From Saccharum officinarum (lineage: Eukaryota; Streptophyta; Magnoliopsida; Poales; Poaceae), in the NCBI GenBank assembly GCA_020631735.1, contig CM036197.1:44501880-44565879 (forward strand): a stretch of 64,000 nucleotides of DNA, in the 5' to 3' direction. The position numbers and the translations under genes were made by a program. Of this stretch, positions 1 through 20,109 are shown piece after piece (position 1 is the stretch's first letter; every line of letters starts with the position of its first letter). The notes beneath the pieces are model-generated. The model worked only from the letters and a program-made list of their open reading frames with translations. It searched no databases and was not told the origin of the DNA.

Positions 1-599
1 GTTGAGAATGATAAAAACTTCTTTGGTTGTACACAAATCTTTTTTAGCTGGCTTTCATCTTATGATATCTTTTTGGTTGTGCCTTTGTCAAAGGAGCTGG
101 TCCCAGCGAAGCACCAGCAATGTTGGTTCCGAATTTTGCTCCTGCAAGATCAGTAAGAGAGGCTATACAGGAAGTCAAAATAGTCTAGGTATGTTCCTTT
201 CATGAATTCAACTCATGGCATTCAATTTCCCAGCTTTGTCTACAGTCTGCACGCAAAATTTTTAGGCACATCTTTGATTCACATTTTCACCCTAGAAAAA
301 TTTCTAATACTCATTGCAAACTTGGGTAAAAACACCTGTTTTATTTCCTTCTGTGTAACTATCCTGTTGTTGCATTTGAAATGTTGCAACCCATTCATGA
401 CAGCATCAACCAGGGATTCCTAGAGATAGACGTAGACACAAAATTGCTACAAGATTACTAATAACTTACATGACTAAAGATATTAAATTGCTTAACTAGT
501 GATATTAAACTAATAATGATATTAAATTGCTTAACTAATGATAATTGCTTAATTCTGTTTTAGCTAGCTTTTAATCTTTTGGTCTAGATTAATTAATTG
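1..599. other. Left-edge intergenic sequence, possible exon remnant
   Basis: AT-rich sequence with no gene I can identify. Around 88-189 a more balanced stretch could be read as an exon: it is preceded by a pyrimidine-rich run ending in AG and followed by a good donor (CTAG then GTATGTTCC) at 189-198. Its translation, in any frame, matches no family I know. It may be the edge of a gene lying to the left of the window or debris. The rest, up to about 599, is AT-rich with repeated TGATATTAAA-like words. Confidence 0.25.
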
Positions 600-603
600 T
601 CAT

Positions 604-934
604 ATGAAAGAGTTCAATGATGATATTAAATTGCCACGCATTGAGTTGGAGGCGGAGCACGTCGACGATGGCAAGTTCAACGTCGAGGAGTTGCTCAACA
701 TGAAAGAGTTCACCAATGCTTACCCGGCGATGCCTTGCTATGGTCACGCTGTTGTTGTCCCCCCAAGGCGTGAATCCTGTGATGATGTTCGAAGGTGAGG
801 AGGAGCATGGTGTGCAGCAGCCACGCGCTGATCCGAAGTACGGCGGTGACTTCAACTTCGATGAGTTGCTCAATATTGACGTGCAGGAGCAGATGCTAGT
901 GTATCCAGAATGTATAAATGTTACCAACATATGA
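604..934 (+). pseudogene. Unidentified gene fragment with internal repeat and frameshift
   Basis: Two adjoining open stretches in different frames (604-798 and about 770-934) look like one former coding sequence broken by a frameshift near 765-790. Both encode an acidic block followed by a related short motif: DGKFNVEELLN in the first and GGDFNFDELLN in the second, so the protein contained an internal repeat of an FNxxELLN unit. I do not recognise the family. Stops close the second frame at 934. It is GC-richer than its surroundings, consistent with former coding sequence. Confidence 0.35.
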
Positions 935-2676
935 TGCATAGTCTCTAAGGCCGATGATATTTTGTTTTCCTACTTGTCACTTCATGTTACGTAAGTTGCC
1001 TACTGATGTATATTTTCTGCTTGTCATTGTGTTCTAAAATGCTTCATAATATCTATTTTTTTGCCTATCTGTTCTAAGATGTTTGAGATGCTAGACAAAA
1101 TATCTCAAGATATCTAGATTGACATGTGATGAATAATTTATTTTTTATTTTGGCTTGCTTGGGTGAACATATCAATTTTATATTATTTTTAGACGTGGGC
1201 TAAATGACGCATGGAAAATCTAGGAGCAGCGAGCCTGTTGTGGGAAGCAAAAAAAAAAAGCGCTACAGACAGAAAAAATGAGTGGAAAAGCAAATTTACT
1301 AAAATAGGAATGATTATTAAATACTTAAGAACACTTTCCATAAATAGAGTGTGCGTGCCGTATGCTTATAGCATGCACGTGCGTGCGCTAGCTGCCTCCA
1401 ATAAAGAAAACAAAACAGATAAAAGGAAACGTTTTGCCGTGAAACAGCGTGGAGGCAGAGACGAGACGAAAGCAGATAGCTAGATATGCTTATGGTCAGT
1501 TGAAGAGATACACATTATATATGCACGCAATTCTGTTGCCGGAGACACCGAGAGGGATGGACGGTCTAGGGGCCGTCGAAGCATTCGATCGGCGCGGACG
1601 GTCGTTCGCCTACACACGCGCACCCTGAGCTTGTTTGCAGCAACCTCACTGCTGTGGCCGCTTCGACCGCCCACACCACATTGGCACTGCTGCACCCGTT
1701 CGTGCACGCGCCGTCCATCATACTCGCACGTACGGCCGCCCACACTGCCGTGGCAGTCCATGCATGCGCATCGTCAAGTTCATCTGTCCCAGCCTAGCTA
1801 GATACACAGGATGTGCTAAAAAAAAGCAATGGAGAGTAAACACATTGGGCCGAAAATAATGGAAACCAAGAGGGAGGCTGTACCAGATCATGGAGGTGCT
1901 CATCTAACCGCTACGCGAGTGGATGCATGTGTACCGACGTCGAGGGTTGAGGAAAAAAAAAAAGGCCGTATCCTGTGGAGACTGGAGATGCTGCTCGCCC
2001 GCTCATCTCGCTGCCTGGGCTGCCGGAGCCCCCATCCCTCGCCTCTCGCAGCCGCAGCCGCTTGCTCCGCATGTGCCGAGCTACGAACTACCATGTCAAC
2101 GAACTCGAGCAACTTGAGTGGATACGCGAATATCTCATGGTTAAGTTCGTGAGTGGATAAGGTTGCATTTTTTCGGGGTTCTATTTTTTCATTGATTTTA
2201 TTCTAAATCCCGTCAAATACTCCGTACAAGTGAATGGGGTAGGCTATTTTTTTATTTGCTCTCTTTTTCACTATCCGCCTACCCCTTTATTACTCTCCAA
2301 AAGCACAAGAGTCAGAGCCGACCGATGCATTATTAGAGATTAGAGTCCTAATTAGTTTATTGTCTTTCATTGACTCAACCTTGCAACATATATTCGTTCG
2401 AGTTAGAATAGCGTATTTTAACCATGTTACAGAGTATCCGAGAATGATTCCACAATGTATTATGATTCCACAGTGTGTTCTATAAATAGATATATATCAT
2501 TTCGGTTCTTGCTTCTCATGAATATTTGGTAGTTTTTTTTTCTCCCGTTGCAACGCACGGACATGTTTGCTATGTCTAAATTGGAGTTGTCCACAAATTA
2601 CAATATGAATACTATACAGGTTATGCATGTGACCGATAATTGATATAAGAATATTTTTCTATATCTAATGTGACTT
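935..2676. other. Intergenic, no gene supported
   Basis: No coding sequence with recognisable domains. A GC-rich patch at about 1540-1770 and 1900-2120 has short open frames on both strands that resemble no family. Near 2543-2574 the sequence has CCGT..ACGG stem bases around TGCAACGC followed by TTGCTAT, resembling a decayed Helitron 3' terminus (the CTRR end is degraded to CTAT). Confidence 0.4.
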
Positions 2677-2790
2677 GGCCCTGTTCGGCTGATCGTTTCT
2701 GCGGCTGCTGCTAATACTGATTTGTTGTGAAAGAAAAACATTGCTGAATGGCTGGCTGATTCTGGCTGATAAGCTCAAGCCAACAGGACC
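2677..2790. mobile_element. Small foldback MITE (GGCCCTGTT-type)
   Basis: A 114-bp element with imperfect terminal inverted repeats: GGCCCTGTTCGGCT on the left and, read on the other strand, GGTCCTGTTGGCTT on the right. The interior has GCTGATAAGCTCA and related words typical of a very common grass MITE. No clear target-site duplication could be matched, so the superfamily is uncertain. It lies downstream of the receptor kinase gene. Confidence 0.5.
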
Positions 2791-3079
2791 ATAGTTCTTG
2801 CAATCGGATATACACCACAAATATCCAAAATTCTAAATAGACCTAACCATCCAATAACATCATTTGCATACAAAAACGAACTGCACAAATCGAACGCAAA
2901 CCGAAAATTTCAACCAAAAAAAACCCTATGTCGAAGCAGCCATCGAGCGCAGCACATATAAGGAGTATAACCTGACAGGTTAATACAGCCCGTCTGCAAA
3001 ACCAGATCATCCGAGAGCATTTTGTAACGTGCGTTTAATTACAAGAAACAGTCCGGCGCTCGAGAGAACTTGCTAATCA

Positions 3080-11813
<8,734 letters not shown>

Positions 11814-14456
11814 CTTCTCTCTGCTCGAGCAGCGGAGCCTGGATTGGGACGTGTCTCACTCGATCGGTTGGACCCCGCAGCTCGGTGCGCGCAGACACGA
11901 TATTATAAGTACTCAATCGACGCCCGGACGTTCCACTGGTGGTACCAACTTTGTTTTTCTACTGGCAAGTGGCGCCACTGCTGTCTACATACAGAGGAGA
12001 GGTGAGGCGATCAGGACGCATTGCCGCGACGGGCCAACAACTACCTCCAACTCACACATGGAACGGAACGGAATGGAGGCAGCCGAGTAGCCGCCGAAGG
12101 GGACGACTCACCAGACGACCCGATCCTGCCAAGTAGTAGTCGTAGCTGAAACAAACATGTGTGGCTGCAAAACGTGCGCATGTCGCCCGGTGACAGCGAT
12201 GGGTGCACCCCATGTCGGACACGGTCATCAACGGACAATGGGGCATGGACGACCCGCATCTCAGCATGCTTATCTGTACGTCCGGCCACACGGCTGGCAC
12301 ACCCGTCCTGACGTCTGACTCGTCCCCATTTACATCTTGTTCACTTTGCCCTCGCAGGCGCACCCCTCTCCTGTCGCCCCTGACCGCTAGCCCCAGCACG
12401 CCACGTCTGCCGGCCACCGGCTCGCCGCGCCCTATTCCCGGATGCCCTGTGACTCTCCGTGCAACATGAAAACACTTGAATGCAAACGTACATCTGAAAC
12501 AGATGAAACATCTGGAACATACACTTGCAACTTGCAACATGAAAGCACTTGCTGCAATGAAACATTTTGAACATACTGTTGCAACATATGTGTGAAACAT
12601 ATATGCAACATCCAGATCAAAACGATTGCAACATACGTCTGGAAACAGATAAAATATTTTGAACAAACACTTACAACGTGCCTTTAAAACACTTGCAACA
12701 TATGCAACATCCCCCATCTATTTTTGTAACATTCATACGAAACAATTGCAGCATACATCTTTAAACGTCTAAAACACTTGAAACATACATATGCAACATA
12801 GGAGAGGGGAGGTTGGGTCGGTCAATTCTGTCATCGAGTCGGAGATGGCGGCGCCACCAGTACCGCGCTTGGCTCGGCGGCTACGGTGGGGGGGGGTGAG
12901 GAGCACATGACCACCGAGGTGGGGGAGCTCGATTACCAGGGTGAGAGAGGGCGCCACCGGGGTGGGAGGCGTGAATCTGCGACATTAGGGGCTCCCGTGG
13001 GTGCGGACGCCAGGGTGGGGAAGGTGGCGCCAAGGTAGGGGAAGGAGCCACCAGGGTGGGGAGGAGGACGCCAGGATAGGAGAGGGTGCGCACCAAGGTG
13101 GGCAAGCGAGAGAGAGCGAGTAGCAGAGAAGCACGAGGGAACGAGCTCGTGGGCAGGCGGCGCGTGCGGAGGAGGCAAGGCGGTCAAGAGTTGATTTTAT
13201 TATTATTATTTATTTAGATGAGCGACGCGTGTGACAGTGAGATAAAGTCGTGGTGTATATCACACCACGTGTCCAAAGAGAATACTCCTATTTGTATCAT
13301 TACCGTTTACTCTTCTTTAACGGAAGGATTAAGAAAGTTAGAAAAACACGTACTACCCGGCCCTCGTGCTCCTTGGTTGACGTTGACAAAGGCGAATTAA
13401 TCCTGGAAACTATTCGCGGGTGGATGAGGAGGCAAATTCATATTGGGCAAATCCAATAAAAATCAAAAGAAAGAAAAAAAATCTACACGGCGTGCTGCCG
13501 TGGCCCTTACGTGTGTGATGAGCAAGCGAGCGATGGCGACGACTGAGGAGGTTATGGCGACGTGTCAGTCACGCGTGTGCGTACGTACGTCGATCTACGC
13601 AGCGTGCAGTGGTACGTCCGTTACGTGCCGCGTTGGGACTGTACTTGCTCGCACTCGACCTAATACGCTCGCGTCTGATCATATCAACGGAACGGGCGAT
13701 TCGAACGGCCTCCACGCTCGGATAATTTTCTACTCCATGTCTCCATGCATAGGACACAGCAAGCGGCGCCACTGCTGTCCGCATTCAGAGGACGCAACAA
13801 CAGGAAGCCACCAACTGAGACGGCTGACCAGTCGGCGTGACCCTATATTTTGCTCCCTACATCCAAATCCAAAAATATAAAAAAAATGTTTTACAAATAG
13901 TAGTTAAACCAATCTGGAGCTCATAAGTTTCGAAATGTATATAAAAGTATATATTCATATTTATAATGTTTAGTAATTATTATTAGACAATTATATGGAT
14001 ATTTTTTAATAATAAATCTATTTAAAAATATAAATACCAATATTATTTTTCTATAAATTTAGTAGCGCCTAAGATTAATTATGCGTATGTGCACCCGTAT
14101 ATATGTACATGTACGGCTACGGACACGGAGGCGTGAGCGTGTAGTCGATGCGTGGACCCTCACCTCTCCATCAGCCAGGGTCCGGGCGGCAATTACCGTG
14201 CTTGCGACTTTACGCTTGTGTGTTGTGAAGAATTGTCTACTTGCGCGTGGCCGCTGAGAAGGTAGCCATGCCCAAGAAATTTCATTTTTTCCTGGCTGAC
14301 AAACTTTTTTTTTTTGCGACTTGGCTGATAAACTGCGAGCTTGATTAATCAGGCGTTTGACTACTCTTAAACGGAAGGATAATTTAAAGAAAAGCAAAAG
14401 CACAAGACCAGAGCCCATCGCGTGGGTTGGTTGACGACTTCGCGGGCAACTTGTAG
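11814..14456. other. Upstream region of RLK gene, repeats, no gene
   Basis: The first few hundred bases should hold the promoter and 5' UTR of the receptor kinase; no clear TATA box was identified. From about 12460 to 12800 there is a degenerate tandem repeat of GCAACAT and AAACACTTG words. From about 12840 to 13190 there is a GC-rich run with repeated GGTGGGGAGG-like words. A 25-35 base near-repeat (GGCGCCACTGCTGTC...CAGAGGA) occurs at about 11969 and 13765, bracketing this material. Short open frames here show no domains. Confidence 0.4.
12460..12805. repeat. Degenerate GCAACAT/AAACACTTG tandem repeat
   Basis: About 350 bases built from irregular repeats of TTGCAACAT, GAAACA and AAACACTTG with spacing of roughly 20-45 bases. 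The same phrase recurs more than ten times with substitutions. This is a common grass repeat of unknown parentage; I cannot assign it to a superfamily because no terminal repeats were matched. Confidence 0.5.
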
Positions 14457-14714
14457 GCCTTGTTTAGGCTTGTTCACTTCCCCATCCCAATCTAAGAATA
14501 TTTCCTCTTCCACACTCATCACATCAAATCTTTCGACCATACATGAGGCATTAAATGTAGGTAAAAAGATAACTAATTGCATAATTTGTTTGTAAATGTC
14601 GACGAATCTTTTGAGCCTAGTTAGTCTATGATTGGACAATTTTGCCAAATAATCAACGAAAGATGCTACAGTAACTTTTTCACCTACTTTTCGCGAAGTG
14701 AACACACCCTTAGT
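14457..14714. mobile_element. MITE (GGCCTTGTTTAG-type)
   Basis: The left end is GGCCTTGTTTAGGCTTGTTCACTTCC and the right end is GCGAAGTGAACACACCC, whose inner GTTCACTTC/GAAGTGAAC parts are inverted repeats. The interior has the hallmark words of a very abundant panicoid MITE: CGACGAATCTTTTGAGCCTAGTTAGTC and ATGATTGGACAA. No protein is encoded. Confidence 0.6.
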
Positions 14715-14729
14715 TCCTCCAATTCTCCC

Positions 14730-14878
14730 CCAAATTCTACTATGCAAAAAGAAGATCCCCGTCACATCAAAGTGTCGGTAAAATGCATTGGAGTACTAAA
14801 TGTTGATGAAATCAAAAACTAATTGCACAGTTTTGTTGTACTTTGCGAGACGAACATTTTAAGCCTAGTTAGTCAAAA
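14730..14878. mobile_element. Second MITE of the same family, cut by the gap
   Basis: CCCCGTCACATC, ACTAATTGCACAG, GCGAGACGAACATTTTAAGCCTAGTTAGTC appear in the same order as in the family represented immediately to the left, but with a different 5' part. The copy runs into the run of N, so its right end is unknown. It may represent a tandem or nested insertion. Confidence 0.5.
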
Positions 14879-14978
14879 NNNNNNNNNNNNNNNNNNNNNN
14901 NNNNNNNNNNNNNNNNNNNNNNNNNNNNNNNNNNNNNNNNNNNNNNNNNNNNNNNNNNNNNNNNNNNNNNNNNNNNNN
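14879..14978. other. Assembly gap (100 N)
   Basis: Exactly 100 undetermined bases, the usual placeholder for a gap of unknown length. The sequence on the left is a MITE and on the right is gypsy element A, so the gag-pol body expected for element A may be hidden in or deleted at this gap. Confidence 0.99.
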
Positions 14979-15105
14979 ATCGCATGAACAACCAAGATCC
15001 AACATTCTACCAAGTCTCAAGGTTCGAACGGGATACATCAAGGTACAAGAAACCAAAAGAAAAGTCATCGTGACAGGGCCTAGTAGCTAACGCAAAGCAA
15101 CTAGC

Positions 15106-16130
15106 CTACTCCTCGGGGCCATCATCGGGGTCAGAGACATCACCATTGCTACCATCAGTAGCAATGTCGTCGTCGTCATCAGGGTGCGGCTGCAGGCTTG
15201 TCCTCGTCGTCATCGACGTTCCATACCGGTGGCTTCTTAGAGGAGCATACGGGCCAATCCCGTGTGTAGAGCGCATGAAACTCCTCATGCAGGTTGACGT
15301 GTTGTACTCCTCTAGCTCCTTGACCCTCTGCCTCAGAAGGTTCTTTCTCGTTCTAGGCTTCATTCCTCTCCTAAACCAACTGTCCAATCATGCGGTCTGC
15401 ATTATTGTTGGCCTGAGTCAATGTATGCACCCGCTTATAGAGCACTATCACCTCTCTCTACAGCCTAGTCTCGCTGTAAGCTCATTGTCAGCAACTGCTC
15501 CTGCAAACTAGCTATAGCACGTGCCTACTTCTTCTTCTGTTTTCTTGCTTTGAGCCGATCATCACCCACACAAACCAGTCACGTCCAATAGGTGCACTCA
15601 AGACCCTGGTATGCTCTGATAGCTGCATACATCGCACCTCATAGCGTGGTTGTCGCTAGCTTGTCCCTCGTTTGGCCTCTGACTAAAGCACTTCCTTGCG
15701 GCTGCACCCAAATGGCATCGCGAGGATTCATCTCTTAGAAAAGTGCCAGCTAAGGCTGCTGCCAGCTCGTTGGGAAATCTGCTCATTATGTCCCTGATGA
15801 CACGAAAAGCTACTCCCTCTGCACCCTCAACCGGAGTGTGTCCCTCAAACTCCAAGTGCCAATCATCCCACTTTTGGAGCATCACCAAGAGCAGGGACGG
15901 TGATCTCCACTACTACCAGTCCATCCTCAGCTAACTGGCTCTCACTCCAAGAGTACACCCGCTCCTGACCCTCCGGGTACCCCACACATTGGAGTACTCT
16001 CCAAAGCAAAGTTGGCATGCTAAACTCGCTCAGAAAGGTGTCCGTGCTGTGGCGCTCTCGTGAGGCCAACTGGTGTCGGGGTTGCTCTTCGCCTGTGGAC
16101 TTACGGGCAGTCTGCTTTCGTGCGGGCCAT
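15106..16130 (-). pseudogene. Element A accessory ORF with histone H3-like start
   Basis: Broken coding sequence of the gypsy element A, between its PBS (16909-16920) and the missing gag. It begins at ATG 16130-16128, directly after TACAG. The ATG frame gives M-A-R-T, then an extra A in the run at 16118-16116 shifts the frame. The next frame reads KQTARKSTG, then PRHQLAS, matching the histone H3 tail (residues 1-12, then 16-17 and 19-21). Downstream: an RVLQCVGYPEG segment, WSESQLAEDG, a WHLEFEGHTPVEGAEG block, an AAALAGTF helix, a basic/charged region with RVKELEEY that could be a coiled coil, and an acidic DDDDD tail ending near 15106. At least two more frameshifts occur (near 15880 and 15400-15600). 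Function unknown; chromatin mimicry is inference. Confidence 0.6.
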
Positions 16131-16908
16131 CTGTACCAAAAGTTTTGATTACCCGGTGAGAACACATTTTAAGTTGGTACATTTTTATCAAAAGGGGATA
16201 ATTAATTTATAAGGGGAGGAATGCATGACATGAATGAAATGCACAAGCAACATGATGCATGTACATTTCGTACGTTCTCACAAAACTTAAGAATAAATGA
16301 TATCTATCGATGAATTCGGTGGCATACAGGCGATCTCTCATATACGTAACTAATACGTTCTACACGAGAAATGCTGTTATGTACCTGTAGAAGATTCATT
16401 TCAGCCCAGTTTCCTCATGAATGCATGAAAGCAGTAAATCTATGCACATGCTCTACACAAATCCCCAGATACGCGTACAATGGTAGTAACTACCCAAAAC
16501 ATCGTCCTTTTGACGGCATCGTCTCAACGGACAGAACAACCACACATGCAACACTTTTTGTAAAAACATGCGTAAAACATGTAAAGTACTCTAGTATCAT
16601 ATTAAGCACTTTCCCTAGATCGGCGGTGTATCCGATCATGCTCTCACATCTCACACTTACCGAGGCATAGAGGCAACTGATCCATACATTACCACTCAAT
16701 TAAGTGGCACTCATATAATAGCCGCCGTATGAGAAACGAAAGAGAAATATGGTGCAAGAACCCCAAGTCAGTACTTAATTAAGCCACCTTAGAGTCCTTA
16801 CTGGGCATAGAGGATATGACCACTAGCACACTTTTCGTTTGTAAATCATGTTTTTCAAACATATTTTTGTTTAAATACACTTGTGAACAGTAAACACGCT
16901 AAAACCAT
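16131..16908 (-). other. Element A leader between PBS and accessory ORF
   Basis: Non-coding leader of about 780 bases on the minus strand, AT-rich. Its 3' end is TTTTGGTACAG directly before the accessory ATG, which looks like a splice acceptor. No other feature seen. Confidence 0.5.
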
Positions 16909-16920
16909 ACTCTGATACCA
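16909..16920 (-). other. Element A primer-binding site
   Basis: Minus strand TGGTATCAGAG, complementary to the 3' end of initiator methionine tRNA, two bases from the LTR end (TGTTACA GC). It fixes element A as a minus-strand LTR retrotransposon with its 5' LTR to the right. Confidence 0.85.
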
Positions 16921-16922
16921 GC

Positions 16923-17957
16923 TGTAACAGAACCGACCAATTATACGAGATTAAGTCAAAAAATCAATCCACCGCGCAGACGATTTAGCAAACTTAAGCC
17001 CGTATAACCCGGTAGTCCGTGAAATCACAACGAATTTCAAACCAACTTACATACCAGCCAAGATCGTAATAAGTTCAGCGGTCACCATCACAAGTTACAT
17101 AAAAAGTTTCGCATAGCAAATACATCGGAGTTTAAACATAGTTATTATAAACTAGTTTCAAATAAAAGTAGCGAAAGCATTTAGTTCAAATCACACACTC
17201 GCACAGAGTTCAAAATACAGTGCCAGTTCAGGATCATCTCTAACAAAAGCATCAGACAAGATGTTAGTGAATTGACCATTGCCCATGGTCCTAAGCTTCT
17301 CCCATCGCAGGATAAAAGCAGTTGATACAATAGCCGTAATACATCTGCCCATCTGCAACAAGTGGAACAAAGCCCTGAGTACGAGAAGGTACTCAGCTAG
17401 ACTTACCCGACAGAACCAAAATAAAAGACACAAGGAATCATGACATGCTTTTCTGATGGGGTAGTTGACTCATTTGCAAAAAGACATTTTTAGTATTTAA
17501 AGAATCTTTCCAAAAGCTTTGCATCAAGTTTAAAATCTTTATTAATTCTGTCAACTACATTTGCACCTGTACTAGAGTAACATGTAATTAAACATTGTAA
17601 GGATAACCAATGTTCATTAACAACTTTATGCATTTGTATATTCCAAGTAACTGTCCAAGTGTTCCATCAAAAATTACTACGATGAAGTCACTCAAGTCAA
17701 GTCGCTCACTATCCATTGAACGATGACGTTCGAATCGGATTAATTACCAAGCTGGTAATTTATTCCTTCACAACAAACCTCACTCACCGCTTAAAGTTGA
17801 GGTTGTTGGTTCACTGAGTCAACCATTCAGGTAAAGTCGCAAGCTTGCCAGGAACCACATGTTACCTGGGGGCCGCCCCGAATGCTCTTAGCCTTATCAT
17901 CGCGCCCCCGTATCCTGCCACTACTGCTCCAGGGTTACAGTGCGTTGCGGGCAATCC
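16923..17957 (-). mobile_element. Element A 5' LTR, 3' part, split by element C
   Basis: Begins on the plus strand with TGTAACAGAACCGACCAATTATACG, i.e. it is the 3' end of a minus-strand LTR. The same opening and internal phrases (CCCGTATAACCCGGTAGTCC, GATTTCAAACCAAC, CTGAGTACGAGAA) recur in order in the solo LTR starting at 44610, so both belong to one family. The LTR stops at 17957, where element C's LTR starts. The remaining roughly 3 kb of this LTR is not found on the far side of C. Confidence 0.8.
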
Positions 17958-18850
17958 TGTAACAACCCAAAAATCCACACACCAAAAACTACTACAAACA
18001 AAAATTTTTCTCAAAACTTCTATGTGATGATGAGTGTCATGTATGGTAACCCAACCTAAGAGATGCATTAGGTCTTACCCAACCCAAGTTAGCATATAAG
18101 CATGGCATGCCTTTGACTAATTATGTTATTCTAAATTCTAACAAATGAAATGTTGCATACATAGTTAACTCAATTGTGATTTGGATTTTCTTTTGCTTTA
18201 TGTTATGCTTAACAACTTTTTCTAAGAAACACACCATAAAATAATCACTATTCAAATCCAAGGATATTGTATAAAAGAAAAACTAATTCTATATATATAA
18301 CAAACTACACCTATGTTGATATACAAAATAGCTAAACAAAATTCCCTAAACACCAATGAATAAGTTACATCAGTTTGGAATTCAAATTTCAAACCAAATT
18401 TGAATTCAAATAATGGAAAAGAAATGAAAACAGAAAAGAAAAGAAGAAAGAGAGAGAAGGCCTCGCAGCCCAGCCGCTCGGCCCAGCCAGCCCCAGCGCG
18501 CGCGCGCCCAGCTCGCGGCCAGCAACGCCGCGCGCCCAGCCCCGCCAGCTGCCGCTGCCGCTTGGCCCCACGCGTCAGCCGCACGTCGCCCACGCTCGCG
18601 CGTTTCCCGTTTTCGCTGCAGCCGCTGTCACACGGGCCCCGCTTGTCAGCACAGTGCTCTTCTTTCCCTCACCCACGCCACCTCTCCACGCGACCAGAGC
18701 CGACAGCATGGCAGACGCGGGCCAGGGTCACGCAAATCGCATGACCTTGTTCCCTTGCGCCGCGCCCACGCAACCCCGCACCCACCGTCTGATGCGATGC
18801 ATCCGCCTCCACCGCCGATGCCATCCGCCCTGGGAGGCATGGCGCTCGGC

Positions 18851-18857
18851 TATAAAG
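18851..18857 (+). promoter_or_regulatory. TATA box of element C 5' LTR
   Basis: TATAAAG in the context GGCTATAAAGCCAGCCC, conserved in the 3' LTR at 29727-29733. It would put U3 at about 0.9 kb and start the RNA near 18880. If so, the long TGACGTCA/W-box array lies downstream of this start, in the transcribed leader. Confidence 0.6.
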
Positions 18858-20109
18858 CCAGCCCGCACGCCGCTCACGCCCGGCGCCCTAGCTTCACCTC
18901 CGCCACCGCTTGGTGGCCCAGCAGCCGCACCACTTCGAGAGAGTAGAGGGCTGAGAAGGAGATCGTGAGAGGAGATCGGAGCCCCGCACGCCTGCCGAAG
19001 TCGCCGGAGCCGAGGGCGACGCCATCGCCGTCATCACGATCGCGGATCGGCACTGCACGGCACTGCTTCCGGAGCTACACGGCCACACCTCTTCACTGCA
19101 CCGCTATCCTCTCGCCTTCAACACAAAGGTGAGCCGTACTCCGCTGAGACCTCCTAGCCCAATGGAACATGCACCTCCATGATCGAAGCCTTGCTGAAGC
19201 TTCAAGCTTCGCTAGCCCAACTGGTTACTAGGGACCACCATGGCCACGTTTGCCGAGACCAGGACGCGCCGTGCGCGCTGCCATCAGCCAAAAGGAGGAC
19301 CCCAGCCATGGGCTGTACATCGGAGCAGGAGCGCACACGCACGATACATCACCATGGCCGAGAGCACACCATGGCGAGACCACCGCGTCTTCTACGTCGC
19401 GCAAGGTAAAGCGACGTCAACACCTCGATTGGTTCGCCCATGATGAGAGGCACACGCGCACCTTCGAGAAGAAGCCCACGAAGCCCTGCGTTGCCACACC
19501 GCACCTCGTCGGAGCACCACCGCCTCTGTTTTGACCTCCGCCATGCCGGAACCACTGGGAGAACCAGGAGCTCCTTCAACACGCCTACCATGGCCGTAGA
19601 CACCAAGGAGCTCACACGCTCTTCCAAACTGGGTTCTCGCTATCACTACCGCCCTGTCCATGCACGCCGATGAACCCACGCGCCGCTCACCGTGGCCAGC
19701 ACCTTGGGAAGCCCTGGCCGCCACTTCGACCCCACCAACTAGTCGCCATGACCCGGGGAAGCTTTCCCCACCCAATTGGACACCAGCGCCGCCACGGGGT
19801 TCACCAGCAAGCTCGCCGCCGGCAAAAGCACAGCCGCGGGGAGAAGCAGGGGAAACTCCCCTCGCGGCAAACCGCGCGTGCACCGGTGCACATGGGACCA
19901 AGAGAGAAGGAAGGAAGGGTGGACCTGGTCCACCGTAGACTATCAGCGGTCCATGGACCAGCGCCTTTGGTCCACCGTGAGCCCACGCCCATGACCGCAG
20001 CCGTGGACCACAGCCCAATAAAGCCCACGGCCGTGACGTGGCTGCGCCACAGCACGCCACGTGTTTGCCCGGCCCGGCCCAGACCGGCCCAACCCGAGCC
20101 CAACCGGCC

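Noticed and set aside
12052..12717. 221-codon open frame on the minus strand
   Set aside because: It covers the GCAACAT repeat; translation is Cys/Phe/Val repeats (CFICFRC-like), a by-product of the tandem repeat.
16371..16670. 99-codon plus-strand frame in element A leader
   Set aside because: No domain or homology pattern; lies in non-coding leader between PBS and accessory ORF.
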